Shown here one piece after another: positions 1 through 6,264 of a DNA stretch of 6,264 nt. This stretch comes from Chitinophagaceae bacterium (GTDB lineage Bacteria > Bacteroidota > Bacteroidia > Chitinophagales > Chitinophagaceae). Location of the stretch: assembly GCA_025455205.1 (NCBI GenBank), contig JALOMZ010000247.1:1-6264 (forward strand), read 5' to 3'. The position numbers and the translations under genes are program-made. Position 1 is the stretch's first letter, and each line of letters opens with the position of its first letter. The notes beneath the pieces are model-generated. The model made no database searches. It had not been told where the DNA came from and saw only the letters and a list, made by a program, of their open reading frames with translations.

Positions 1-215
1 GACCGGGTGTCAAGGTTTATCCACCCGGTATCATCGCCCCGGAAATTGACACGCACCTGCAGGATCTCCACATTCACCGCAGATGCATTGAATGGATTAT
101 CGGTCAGGTGAATTTGCAGGCGGGAGGTGCCGGAGGCCGGCGCAGATTGATCTTTGGTACAACCATACAGCACTGCCAGTGAGGCAGCCACAGCAAACAT
201 CACAATCGGTTTCAT
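1..215 (-). CDS. DUF4382-like lipoprotein, N-terminal part (3' end outside window)
   Basis: The minus strand is open from an ATG at 215 to the left edge, giving 71 codons of a gene cut by the window. The product begins MKPIVMFAVAASLAVLYGC, a lipoprotein signal peptide with lipobox LYGC and lipidated Cys19, so it should be anchored in the outer or inner membrane. After a short linker comes GTSRLQIHLTDNP (residues 29-41), then VNVEILQVRVNF (48-58) and DDTGWINL (61-68). This order (a T-S-R-L-x-I-x-L-T-D opening, a V-N-V-x-I/L-x-x-V-R-V strand, then TGW-I-x-L) is what I recall of DUF4382 proteins, common Bacteroidota lipoproteins of unknown function. An in-frame ATG three codons upstream (224) is an equally possible start; no Shine-Dalgarno motif decides between them. 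It lies 98 bp downstream of the 490-residue gene on the same strand, so co-transcription is possible. The family call rests on motif memory, not a search. Confidence 0.72.
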   Translation of the reverse strand, partial: MKPIVMFAVAASLAVLYGCTKDQSAPASGTSRLQIHLTDNPFNASAVNVEILQVRVNFRGDDTGWINLDTR

Positions 216-313
216 GGCTAACATTTTAGGTACTTACTAATACCCATACCAATGCCAAATGCGTGCCAGAAAAACAGGCTGCGTTGATAATTTTTTGCCA
301 ACGAGGAACCGCA

Positions 314-1786
314 CTAAGGATTGATCCTGAAAGAGGAAAAGGGCAGGCAGGTGAACATGGCCAGGGCTTGCAGTACCCGGGCATCGGCATCATTTCGGTA
401 CAGCATGCCATCGCGTGGGCGGTCTTCTGTTACCCGCAGGGTGGCCAGGTGCTGACCGTCGTAATACATATCCATCTGGAAGCCGTCGCGTGAATTCTGT
501 AAGGTGAAGGGCTTGCCGTACAACTGCCCGGTAATGTATATCGGCACAAAACTGCCCTGGTTACTCCAGGCGGCCGGCATGGGCACCCGCGTGGCAGTAT
601 CGCTGCCGTTCCAGCATTCCCGAAACAGGTTGCTGAACTGGGCCGACTTGCCATAATCAAGTCGGAAGCGGGCAATGGTGTCGGCACCCAACATCAGCCA
701 GGCAGCCTGTTCCCGGTCGATGTATCTTTCCAGTGACCGATCCCCCGTGGTTTGCACGCTGGTGGTAGTGCCAGTTCCGGAAGGGGTGCGCACGCGTTCG
801 CGCGATTCCCGTTCCTCTTCCAGGTAGGGAATGTGGAAGACATAAGGCTCTGGCTGCTCCTTTGCCTGCATAGGCAGGCTGGCCAGGTGACGGGTTACCC
901 GCACCTTTTCAGAACCCACACCGGTAAACATGGTCAGTGCACTTCCCAGCAGGTTGGCCCCTGTTTTGTCCACCCGGCCCATTTTTCTGGTCTCCGGACG
1001 CCCGAGCGTCCATTCCATACCGGGATTCTCCGCCAGGCGCACCACGGAACCATCTCCTTCAAAACGAATTGGCCTGCGCACCTGCCGGGCCACACTGTCT
1101 TCCACCCACAGGCATACCGGGTCCACGTTAAGGCTCAGCGAGCCCGGATCGGCCATGGTGAAAAACCGGCGCACAGCACTGTCGAAAGCCTGTACAAAAT
1201 GTTTGGGCAAGGCCGGCACCCTGCGGAGGGCATATTGCCCTGGCGGCACCGGTTTTTTCCGGAGTTCCAGCTGCATGGTCCGGGAGAAAACTTCTTCCCC
1301 GCCCGATCCCTGAAAGGCCTTGCACTCGAGCGTAATCAGGTATGGCACTTCCTGCTCCGGCTGCGTACCGGTGAGATGATACAGAAAGCCGGTGGTACCA
1401 CCCTGCCCAAAATCAGTTACCCGCATAAATACATGTATCTTATCGGGCTCCAGCTTTCTTGTCTTCGGTTTGAATTTGCCGCCTGTCCCCAACAAGCCGC
1501 CACCCTTCTCCACGGCCATTCCCTCATTGGGCAGCGAGCAGCCCCACTGCCGGTTGATAGCCGCCACAATGCTCCCCGACATCTGCCGGGCCAGGCTGTC
1601 ATTCAGGGCAAATACCACCCGCTCCGCCGGGCTGCCTTCCCCCATGCCTATGCCTCCGGTAACATACCGGTACGTCAATTCAGCCAGCCGTACTTCAGGA
1701 CCGGACTGTCCAAGGGAAAACGAAGCCCACAGAAGGGCTGCCAGGGAAAGAAACAGGAATGCGGAACGGCGTGACAGTGTTTGCAT
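314..1786 (-). CDS. Exported protein of unknown function, 490 residues
   Basis: I do not recognise this protein. It starts with a Sec-type signal peptide: basic residues R6-R7, a hydrophobic core at about 9-25, and probable cleavage near SLGQ (residues 24-27). No lipobox Cys is present, so it is probably a soluble periplasmic or secreted protein. The body is mixed polar and hydrophobic without membrane segments. A charged Thr/Ser/Gly-rich stretch at about 323-350 (EEERESRER, then PSGTGTTTSVQTTGD) looks like a flexible linker between an N-terminal part (30-320) and a C-terminal part (350-490). The C-terminal part contains YITGQLYGKPFTLQNSRDGF (417-436) and a pattern suggesting a beta-rich domain. 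Five scattered Cys residues form no obvious motif. The ATG at 1786 is the only start that retains the full signal peptide, and translation stops at TAG. The gene diverges from the tRNA and precedes the DUF4382-like gene. The signal peptide and ordinary composition favour this strand over the His-rich antisense frame. Known homologues, if any, are probably Chitinophagaceae hypothetical proteins (inference). Confidence 0.85.
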   Translation of the reverse strand: MQTLSRRSAFLFLSLAALLWASFSLGQSGPEVRLAELTYRYVTGGIGMGEGSPAERVVFALNDSLARQMSGSIVAAINRQWGCSLPNEGMAVEKGGGLLGTGGKFKPKTRKLEPDKIHVFMRVTDFGQGGTTGFLYHLTGTQPEQEVPYLITLECKAFQGSGGEEVFSRTMQLELRKKPVPPGQYALRRVPALPKHFVQAFDSAVRRFFTMADPGSLSLNVDPVCLWVEDSVARQVRRPIRFEGDGSVVRLAENPGMEWTLGRPETRKMGRVDKTGANLLGSALTMFTGVGSEKVRVTRHLASLPMQAKEQPEPYVFHIPYLEEERESRERVRTPSGTGTTTSVQTTGDRSLERYIDREQAAWLMLGADTIARFRLDYGKSAQFSNLFRECWNGSDTATRVPMPAAWSNQGSFVPIYITGQLYGKPFTLQNSRDGFQMDMYYDGQHLATLRVTEDRPRDGMLYRNDADARVLQALAMFTCLPFSSFRINP

Positions 1787-1905
1787 AGTGGCTGATTGTG
1801 CGGGTGATAGGTCGCAAAGTTCTGGCCAGGACGGGGGTTGCGCAGGAACAGTTACAATATACGGCCGGAATACGGTTTATTCGGTCGGTGGCATGTCTGA
1901 ACGTG

Positions 1906-1936
1906 TTGGGCGAATTTGAAAGCCGGACTATATTTG
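1906..1936 (+). promoter_or_regulatory. Bacteroidota-type promoter of the tRNA-Thr gene
   Basis: TTG at 1906-1908 and TATATTTG at 1929-1936 are separated by 20 bp. The second box matches the Bacteroidota -7 consensus TAnnTTTG at every fixed position, and TTG at this distance matches the -33 element. The box ends 8 bp before the first base of the mature tRNA (1945). Transcription would therefore start at or within a few bases of the tRNA 5' end, leaving almost no leader for RNase P to remove. The sequence match is direct; promoter activity is inferred. Confidence 0.72.
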
Positions 1937-1944
1937 CCCCCGCT

Positions 1945-2017
1945 GCCAACTTAGCTCAGCTGGTAGAGCATTTCATTCGTAATGAAAGGGTCGTCGGTTC
2001 GAATCCGATAGTTGGCT
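1945..2017 (+). tRNA. tRNA-Thr (anticodon CGT)
   Basis: The sequence folds into a full cloverleaf. The acceptor stem is GCCAACT (1945-1951) with AGTTGGC (2010-2016), seven Watson-Crick pairs. The D stem is GCTC/GAGC (1954-1957, 1966-1969). The anticodon stem is TTTCA/TGAAA (1971-1975, 1983-1987) around loop TTCGTAA, which gives anticodon CGT at 1978-1980 and reads the Thr codon ACG. The variable loop has five bases. The T stem is GTCGG/CCGAT with one G-T pair around loop TTCGAAT. The discriminator base is T (2017). The next bases are CTC, so CCA must be added after transcription, as is usual in Bacteroidota. The gene stands alone, with its own promoter match just upstream, and is divergent from the exported-protein gene. 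Confidence 0.97.
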
Positions 2018-2046
2018 CTCCAGATAACGCCGCCTGCCCCGCCACC

Positions 2047-2089
2047 TGTGGGAGCCTGCGGACATGCTGCAACCCCGCATGCTCCCACA
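2047..2089. repeat. Long imperfect inverted repeat downstream of the tRNA
   Basis: TGTGGGAGC (2047-2055) pairs perfectly with GCTCCCACA (2081-2089). After one C/T mismatch (2056/2080), TGCGG (2057-2061) pairs with CCGCA (2075-2079), leaving a 13-base loop (2062-2074). The hairpin has 14 pairs, most of them G-C. It begins about 30 bases after the tRNA 3' end and has no T-run on either side, so it is not a standard intrinsic terminator. It might still limit read-through from the tRNA promoter or block 3' exonucleases. It could also be a copy of a dispersed intergenic palindrome. The pairing is visible in the sequence; the function is not. Confidence 0.6.
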
Positions 2090-2282
2090 TACCGTGAGCA
2101 ACGGAGCGCCAATTGGGGAATGACCATTATCATCCTTTAGCGCAGCAAAAACGATGAACTTGCTGGTCCATTACAGTGAACCAAAATGATTGTGTTCCAC
2201 CCATTGCCTGCCTCTCCCTTTCCGGCTAAAGCCTTGAGGCTGCTTTTTTCCACCCGAATCCAACCCAACAAAAACCGCGTCT

Positions 2283-2774
2283 ATGTCTGAGATCCCCCGG
2301 GCCTGTAAAGTCAAGGCCAACGATTTTGAATTTACCATTGACCCATCGGCTGTAATGCAGGCCGACATCATCCAGAAATCCCCTACCGATTTCAATGCCA
2401 TCCTCAACCACCGCTCCGTAAATGCCCGGGTGCTTGAATCCGATGTTACGGGCACCAGCCTGAAGGTGGAAGTGGAGGGCGAGACCTTTGATATTGAGAT
2501 ACGCGACCATCTGCATCAGATACTCGACCAGATGGGTTTCAGCACGGTATCCAGCAAGCACATCAAACACATCAAGGCGCCCATGCCCGGCCTGGTGATC
2601 AGCATTGCCGTAACCGAAGGACAGGAAGTGAAGGAAGGCGACCGCATCCTGGTGCTCGAAGCCATGAAAATGGAAAACAGCATACTCATCCATGCCGATG
2701 GAAAGATCAAGCGGGTGGCCGTGAAAGCAGGCCAGGCCGTAGACAAAGGCCAGGTATTGGTGGAACTGGATTAA
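2283..2774 (+). CDS. Biotin carboxyl carrier protein of acyl-CoA carboxylase
   Basis: This 163-residue cytoplasmic protein carries the biotin that shuttles a carboxyl group between the next two gene products. The C-terminal biotinyl domain (about 96-163) opens with IKAPMPGLV, contains the biotinylation motif EAMKM (126-130, biotin on K129) about 34 residues before the end, and closes with KGQVLVELD, the usual lipoyl/biotinyl fold pattern. The N-terminal 95 residues lack the long Ala/Pro linker typical of E. coli AccB. They form a beta-rich region ending in [16 protein letters not shown] (60-75) and a short helix. This resembles the part of propionyl-CoA carboxylase alpha chains between the carboxylase and biotinyl domains (BT domain), which in those enzymes helps hold the subunits together (inference). 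The ATG at 2283 is preceded by A-rich sequence and no Shine-Dalgarno motif. The biotin carboxylase gene follows after 19 bp. I give no symbol because accB would imply the fatty-acid-synthesis enzyme. Confidence 0.93.
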   Translation: MSEIPRACKVKANDFEFTIDPSAVMQADIIQKSPTDFNAILNHRSVNARVLESDVTGTSLKVEVEGETFDIEIRDHLHQILDQMGFSTVSSKHIKHIKAPMPGLVISIAVTEGQEVKEGDRILVLEAMKMENSILIHADGKIKRVAVKAGQAVDKGQVLVELD

Positions 2775-2793
2775 TTCTCTCAAAAACAACCGT

Positions 2794-4269
2794 ATGAAAA
2801 AGATATTAGTGGCCAACCGTGGTGAAATAGCCCTGCGCATCATGCGCACCATCCGCAAAATGGGCATCAAATCGGTGGCCGTGTATTCCGAAGCCGACCG
2901 TCACTCCCCCCACGTTTATTTTGCCGACGAAGCCGTTTGCCTGGGCCCTGCGCCCTCCAGCCAGTCGTACCTCAATGGCGAAAAGATCATTGCCATCTGC
3001 AAGGAACTGGGTGTGGATGGCATCCACCCCGGATACGGATTCCTGAGCGAGAATGCAGAATTTGCCCAGCAGGTAACCGATGCCGGCATTGAATTCATTG
3101 GCCCCACGCCCGAAGCCATGCGCATCATGGGCTCCAAGCTGGCTGCCAAGGAAAGCGTGAAGAAATACAATATCCCCATGGTGCCAGGCATTGACCATGC
3201 CATTGAAGATGTGAACCTGGCCATTGAGGTGGCCGACCGCATAGGCTATCCCGTGCTTATCAAGGCATCGGCCGGCGGCGGTGGCAAGGGCATGCGCATT
3301 GTAGAAAAGGCCGATGACATGCAGGAACAAATGGAGCGGGCCATCAGCGAGGCCAAATCCTCCTTTGGCGACGGCTCCGTGTTCATCGAAAAATATGTTA
3401 GTTCGCCCCGACACATTGAAGTGCAGGTGGTGGCCGATAAATATGGTAACGTCATACATGGACTGGAGCGGGAATGCAGCATCCAGCGCAGGCACCAGAA
3501 AGTGGTGGAAGAAACACCTTCTGCCATTGTGACACCCGAAATGCGCGAACGCATTGGCGAAGCTGCCGTACTGGTGGCCAAGTCATGCAACTACGTGAGC
3601 ACCGGCACGGTGGAATTCCTGGTAGATGACAAGCTCAATTTCTATTTCCTGGAAATGAACACCCGCCTGCAGGTGGAACACCCGGTGTCTGAAATGATCA
3701 TCGGTCTCGACCTCGTGGAGCAACAGATCCGGATTGCCCGCGGCGAAAAGCTGGGCATAGCACAGGACGACATCAAAGCCAACGGGCATGCCATTGAGCT
3801 GCGCGTATATGCCGAAGATCCACTCAACAACTTCATGCCCTCCATTGGCACCCTCACACGCTACGAAAAACCCAGCGGTGAAGGCATTCGCGTAGACGAC
3901 GGTTATGAAGAAGGCATGACCATTCCCATCTACTACGACCCCATGATTGCCAAACTGGTGGTGCATGGTAAAACCCGCACCGAAGCCATCCAGAAAATGC
4001 TGGATGCCATCAGGCAATACAAGATCGAAGGCGTATCCACCACCCTGCCATTCGGCACCTTTGTGTTTGAGCACGAAGCCTTCTTCTCCGGAAATTTTGA
4101 TACCCACTTCGTGAAGAACTTTTACCAGCCGGAGAAGATCCGGGAAAAACAAAAAGCCAATGCCGAAGTGGCCGCTACCTTGGCCGTGAAATTCTGGCTG
4201 AACAAGCAGGATGAACTGCGGCCGGTGGAAAACAAATCCACCAGCTGGAAACGCAGGCTGGCGCATTAG
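2794..4269 (+). CDS. accC: Biotin carboxylase subunit of acyl-CoA carboxylase
   Basis: This cytoplasmic ATP-grasp enzyme carboxylates the biotin on the carrier protein using ATP and bicarbonate. The N-terminal domain (1-110) begins [15 protein letters not shown] and contains [12 protein letters not shown] (76-87). The ATP-grasp domain (about 115-322) has K115, K157 and the glycine loop GGGGKGM (161-167), followed by H207 and K236 in the QRRHQK segment. The active site is complete: E274, E287, N289, R291, Q293, V294 and E295 in [12 protein letters not shown], and R337 in ELRVYAEDP. These match E. coli AccC E276, E288, N290, R292, Q294, V295, E296 and R338. The family core ends near residue 445. 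The last 45 or so residues are a charged extension ([19 protein letters not shown] and beyond) absent from the roughly 449-residue E. coli enzyme. They may be what remains of the linker to the BT domain in fused alpha chains (inference). Start ATG and stop TAG are unambiguous. The symbol denotes the family; the partner subunits suggest a propionyl-CoA carboxylase role. Confidence 0.96.
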   Translation: MKKILVANRGEIALRIMRTIRKMGIKSVAVYSEADRHSPHVYFADEAVCLGPAPSSQSYLNGEKIIAICKELGVDGIHPGYGFLSENAEFAQQVTDAGIEFIGPTPEAMRIMGSKLAAKESVKKYNIPMVPGIDHAIEDVNLAIEVADRIGYPVLIKASAGGGGKGMRIVEKADDMQEQMERAISEAKSSFGDGSVFIEKYVSSPRHIEVQVVADKYGNVIHGLERECSIQRRHQKVVEETPSAIVTPEMRERIGEAAVLVAKSCNYVSTGTVEFLVDDKLNFYFLEMNTRLQVEHPVSEMIIGLDLVEQQIRIARGEKLGIAQDDIKANGHAIELRVYAEDPLNNFMPSIGTLTRYEKPSGEGIRVDDGYEEGMTIPIYYDPMIAKLVVHGKTRTEAIQKMLDAIRQYKIEGVSTTLPFGTFVFEHEAFFSGNFDTHFVKNFYQPEKIREKQKANAEVAATLAVKFWLNKQDELRPVENKSTSWKRRLAH

Positions 4270-4310
4270 CAGGCACCCGATACCCGAACATCTTCAAACA
4301 AAAAAGCATC

Positions 4311-5852
4311 ATGAAAGACAAGAAAGAAATACTGAAGGCCAAACTGGCGGAAGGCAAACTGGGGGGCGGCGTGGCCCGCATTGCAGCCCAGCATAAGAAA
4401 GGCAAGCTCACAGCCCGTGAGCGCATAGACCTGCTGATGGATCCCGGCTCCTTTGAAGAAGTTGGCGCGCTGGTAACACACCGCACCAAGGAGTTTGGCA
4501 TGGAAGAACAACAATACTATGGCGATGGCGTAGTCACCGGTTTTGGCACCGTCAATGGTCGGCTTACCTATGTATTTGCCCAGGATTTCACCGTATTTGG
4601 CGGATCGCTCTCGGAAACCCATGCCGAAAAGATCTGCCGCATCATGGACATGGCCATGAAAGTGGGCGCACCCATGGTGGGACTGAACGATTCCGGCGGC
4701 GCACGCATACAGGAAGGCGTTCGGTCGCTGGGCGGCTATGCCGATATCTTCTTCCGCAATGTGCAGTCCTCTGGTGTGATCCCGCAGATCTCAGCCATCA
4801 TGGGGCCCTGTGCCGGCGGCGCCGTGTATTCCCCGGCCATGACGGACTTCACCATCATGGTGGAGAATACCAGCTACATGTTTGTGACAGGTCCCAATGT
4901 GGTGAAAACCGTAACCAACGAAGAGGTGAGCTCCGAAGAACTCGGCGGCGCTTCCACGCACTCCACCAAATCGGGCGTCACCCACCTTACTGCCATCAAC
5001 GACAAGGACTGCATTGAACAGGTGAAAAAGCTGCTGAGCTACATGCCGCAGAACTGCGAAGATGTTTTGCCCAAACTGCCTTATACATTGGGCGACGAGA
5101 TACGCGAGGAACTGGAGACCATTGTGCCCGAAAGCGCCAACCAGCCTTATGATATCCGCGCGGTGGTTGATGGGATTTGCGACAAAGACAGCTTCTTCGA
5201 AGTGCACAAGGACTATGCAGACAACATTGTGGTGGGCTTTGCCCGGCTGGCCGGCCGCAGCATTGGCATCGTGGCCAACCAGCCCATGAGCCTGGCCGGC
5301 GTGCTGGACATTGACAGCTCCAAGAAAGGAGCCCGGTTCACGCGCTTCTGCGACTGCTTCAACATTCCGCTGCTGGTGCTGGTAGACGTACCCGGCTTCC
5401 TGCCCGGCACCGACCAGGAATGGAATGGCATCATCACCAATGGCGCCAAGCTGCTCTATGCCCTCAGCGAAGCCACCGTGCCCCGCTGCACCGTCATCAC
5501 CCGCAAAGCCTATGGAGGCGCCTACGATGTAATGAACAGCAAACATATCGGGGCAGATATCAACTACGCATGGCCTTCTGCCGAAATAGCCGTGATGGGC
5601 GCCAAGGGTGCCAGTGAGATCATCTTCAAGAAAGAGATCTCCGAAGCCGACGACCCGGCCGCCAAACTGCTGGAGAAGGAAGCTGAATATGCCGAAATGT
5701 TTGCCACGCCCTACCAGGCTGCCGAACGCGGATTCATTGATGAAGTGATTGAACCGCGCGAAACCAGGCGCAAGCTCATCAAAGCCTTTGCCATGCTGGA
5801 AAACAAAGTGGCCAAGCGCCCGCGCAAGAAGCACGGCAATATCCCGCTGTAA
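4311..5852 (+). CDS. pccB: Acyl-CoA (propionyl-CoA) carboxylase carboxyltransferase, beta subunit
   Basis: This subunit transfers the carboxyl group from carboxybiotin to an acyl-CoA, probably propionyl-CoA, forming (S)-methylmalonyl-CoA. At 513 residues it is full length for the PccB family. The N-terminal crotonase-like half shows [20 protein letters not shown] (127-146) and [16 protein letters not shown] (165-180), with oxyanion-hole glycines G169-G170. The C-terminal half shows [16 protein letters not shown] (359-374) and [15 protein letters not shown] (398-412), with G402-G403. It ends [11 protein letters not shown], nearly the same as the end of human PCCB. D406 sits where propionyl-CoA enzymes have Asp; this position (D422 in Streptomyces PccB) is known to influence the choice between propionyl- and acetyl-CoA. 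The related sodium-pump methylmalonyl-CoA decarboxylase alpha subunit is a possible alternative, but the biotin carboxylase gene next door argues for a carboxylase. The gene begins 41 bp after accC, with AAACAAAAAAG before the ATG and no Shine-Dalgarno motif. A terminator follows 21 bp after its TAA. Confidence 0.95.
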   Translation: MKDKKEILKAKLAEGKLGGGVARIAAQHKKGKLTARERIDLLMDPGSFEEVGALVTHRTKEFGMEEQQYYGDGVVTGFGTVNGRLTYVFAQDFTVFGGSLSETHAEKICRIMDMAMKVGAPMVGLNDSGGARIQEGVRSLGGYADIFFRNVQSSGVIPQISAIMGPCAGGAVYSPAMTDFTIMVENTSYMFVTGPNVVKTVTNEEVSSEELGGASTHSTKSGVTHLTAINDKDCIEQVKKLLSYMPQNCEDVLPKLPYTLGDEIREELETIVPESANQPYDIRAVVDGICDKDSFFEVHKDYADNIVVGFARLAGRSIGIVANQPMSLAGVLDIDSSKKGARFTRFCDCFNIPLLVLVDVPGFLPGTDQEWNGIITNGAKLLYALSEATVPRCTVITRKAYGGAYDVMNSKHIGADINYAWPSAEIAVMGAKGASEIIFKKEISEADDPAAKLLEKEAEYAEMFATPYQAAERGFIDEVIEPRETRRKLIKAFAMLENKVAKRPRKKHGNIPL

Positions 5853-5873
5853 GGCCTTTATTGTAATTACCTG

Positions 5874-5910
5874 CACCCGCCGGCATTTTTTGCTGGCGGG
5901 TGTTTTTTTT
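5874..5910 (+). terminator. Rho-independent terminator of the carboxylase operon
   Basis: CACCCGCCGGCA (5874-5885) pairs with TGCTGGCGGGTG (5891-5902). The stem has 12 base pairs, including one G-T wobble, around a five-T loop, and eight T's follow directly (5903-5910). It lies 21 bp after the carboxyltransferase stop codon and well before the next start. It therefore ends the operon and separates it from the downstream exported-protein gene. Confidence 0.95.
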
Positions 5911-6005
5911 GAGCAGGCCATGCCCATGCTGCTGAGTGAGGATACAGATTAGTTCTGTACATTAGGTGCCGCTAAAAAAAACGTTCATTCATCATTCGCT
6001 TGTAC

Positions 6006-6264
6006 ATGAAAAGCATGAAGCATTCTTTCCGCAGCCTGATGGCCACCATCGCCCTGATTACCGGTCTTACGTCCCATGCAGCACCATTTGATACCCCTGC
6101 CGGCCCGGGCAGCATTGAGGGACGATGGGATATGACCGTAAATGAAGATGGTGTGCTGCGGCCCAGCTGGCTGGAAGTGATGCACAGCGGCCACAAGCGT
6201 CTTTTCGGTCATTTCGTTGGTTTTGGCGGCAGCGCCCGTCCGGTGGCCCAGGTGTTCTTCGAAA
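6006..6264 (+). CDS. Exported protein, probable DUF1080 / 3-keto-disaccharide hydrolase family, N-terminal part
   Basis: An open frame of 86 codons starts at ATG 6006 and runs off the right edge. The N-terminus (MKSMKHSFRS, then a hydrophobic stretch LMATIALITGL at 11-21, ending SHAA near 26) is a Sec signal peptide without a lipobox, so export to the periplasm or beyond is expected. The mature part starts with IEGRWDMTVNEDG (37-49), then RPSWLEVMHSG (52-62) and HFVGFGGSARPVAQVFFE (69-86). The combination G-R-W-D, S-W-L-E-V, H-S-G and G-S-A-R-P is one I associate with the segment before the DUF1080 domain (PF06439, laminin-G-like, now often named 3-keto-disaccharide hydrolase) in Bacteroidota sugar-metabolism proteins. 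That domain itself would lie outside the window, so the call is tentative. A second in-frame ATG at 6015 is also possible; no Shine-Dalgarno motif favours either. The operon terminator upstream suggests an independent transcription unit. Confidence 0.62.
   Translation, partial: MKSMKHSFRSLMATIALITGLTSHAAPFDTPAGPGSIEGRWDMTVNEDGVLRPSWLEVMHSGHKRLFGHFVGFGGSARPVAQVFFE

Larger units (their letters stand above)
2283..5852 (+). other. Operon for a three-subunit acyl-CoA (probably propionyl-CoA) carboxylase
   Basis: Three plus-strand genes for biotin carboxyl carrier, biotin carboxylase and carboxyltransferase follow one another with gaps of only 19 and 41 bp. The first gap holds no strong hairpin, and a strong intrinsic terminator sits 21 bp after the last gene. 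Together they supply every catalytic part of a biotin-dependent acyl-CoA carboxylase. No biotin protein ligase, epimerase or mutase gene is present in the window. I saw no convincing -33/-7 promoter in the 265 bp between the tRNA and the first gene. Read-through from the tRNA promoter therefore cannot be excluded, although the 2047-2089 hairpin lies in between. Confidence 0.85.

Noticed and set aside
752..1774. 340-codon open frame on the plus strand, antisense to the 490-residue exported protein
   Set aside because: The translation is rich in His, Gly and Pro with no recognisable domain or signal. The minus-strand frame has a clear signal peptide and ordinary composition. Long antisense frames are expected in GC-rich coding sequence.
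1815..1822. Possible -7 box (GAACTTTG on the minus strand) 28 bp before the 490-residue gene
   Set aside because: It matches TAnnTTTG except for the first base, but no TTG lies 19-21 bp upstream. The support is too weak to list as a promoter.
1798..2097. Plus-strand open frame running through the tRNA gene
   Set aside because: It overlaps a complete tRNA and its promoter. The translation of the tRNA portion (LAQLVEHF...) is a well-known artefact of tRNA genes read as protein.
2226..2870. 214-codon minus-strand open frame across the carrier protein and the start of the biotin carboxylase
   Set aside because: It is antisense to two certain genes, has biased composition and shows no domain signature.
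4311..5852. Methylmalonyl-CoA decarboxylase alpha subunit (sodium pump) as an alternative identity
   Set aside because: That complex needs a membrane beta subunit and does not use a biotin carboxylase. Here a biotin carboxylase is encoded directly upstream and no membrane subunit is present.
4791..5927. 378-codon open frame on the minus strand, antisense to the carboxyltransferase
   Set aside because: The opposite frame is an unmistakable full-length PccB-type protein. This one is a His/Gly/Phe/Val-rich shadow and would also begin on the far side of the operon terminator.
5958..5965. Possible -7 box TACATTAG about 40 bp before the exported-protein gene at 6006
   Set aside because: One base deviates from TAnnTTTG, and there is no TTG at the right distance upstream. 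It is plausible in position but not supported enough.
1..6264. Search by eye for CRISPR arrays, insertion sequences, prophage, toxin-antitoxin or other defence genes, and attachment-site duplication of the tRNA 3' end
   Set aside because: I saw no repeat-spacer pattern, transposase, integrase, terminal repeats or duplicated tRNA end. The region reads as ordinary chromosome.

Overview
The window looks like a chromosomal segment of a Bacteroidota bacterium with fairly high GC content, most plausibly from the Chitinophagaceae or a close relative. Several signs point this way. Start codons are preceded by A-rich stretches instead of Shine-Dalgarno sequences. The tRNA gene does not encode its 3' CCA and has a Bacteroidota-type promoter (TTG, 20 bp, TATATTTG). 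The flanking genes code for exported proteins of types common in that phylum: a DUF4382-type lipoprotein and the start of a probable DUF1080 protein. The family-level placement is inference.

Layout from left to right. On the minus strand, positions 1-215 hold the first 71 codons of a DUF4382-like lipoprotein that runs off the left edge. Upstream of it in the same direction (314-1786, minus) is a 490-residue secreted protein that I do not recognise. From about 1900 everything reads on the plus strand. A tRNA-Thr(CGT) gene at 1945-2017 lies directly behind a strong promoter match, and a long imperfect inverted repeat (2047-2089) follows it. Then comes a tight three-gene cluster at 2283-5852: a biotin carboxyl carrier protein, a biotin carboxylase and a PccB-type carboxyltransferase. 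A clear Rho-independent terminator (5874-5910) closes it. After the terminator, a new exported protein starts at 6006 and runs off the right edge.

The three central genes together encode a complete biotin-dependent acyl-CoA carboxylase. The carboxylase uses ATP and bicarbonate to carboxylate the biotin carried on K129 of the carrier, and the carboxyltransferase passes the carboxyl group to an acyl-CoA. The carboxyltransferase resembles propionyl-CoA carboxylase beta subunits throughout, and it has Asp (D406) where propionyl-CoA enzymes do. The likely product is therefore (S)-methylmalonyl-CoA, which would feed methylmalonyl-CoA epimerase and mutase encoded outside this window.

I found no CRISPR array, mobile element, phage gene, toxin or defence system. 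I do not see an undescribed biological system here. The most open points are the unrecognised 490-residue exported protein, the division of the carboxylase domains between two genes, and the hairpins between the tRNA and the operon.
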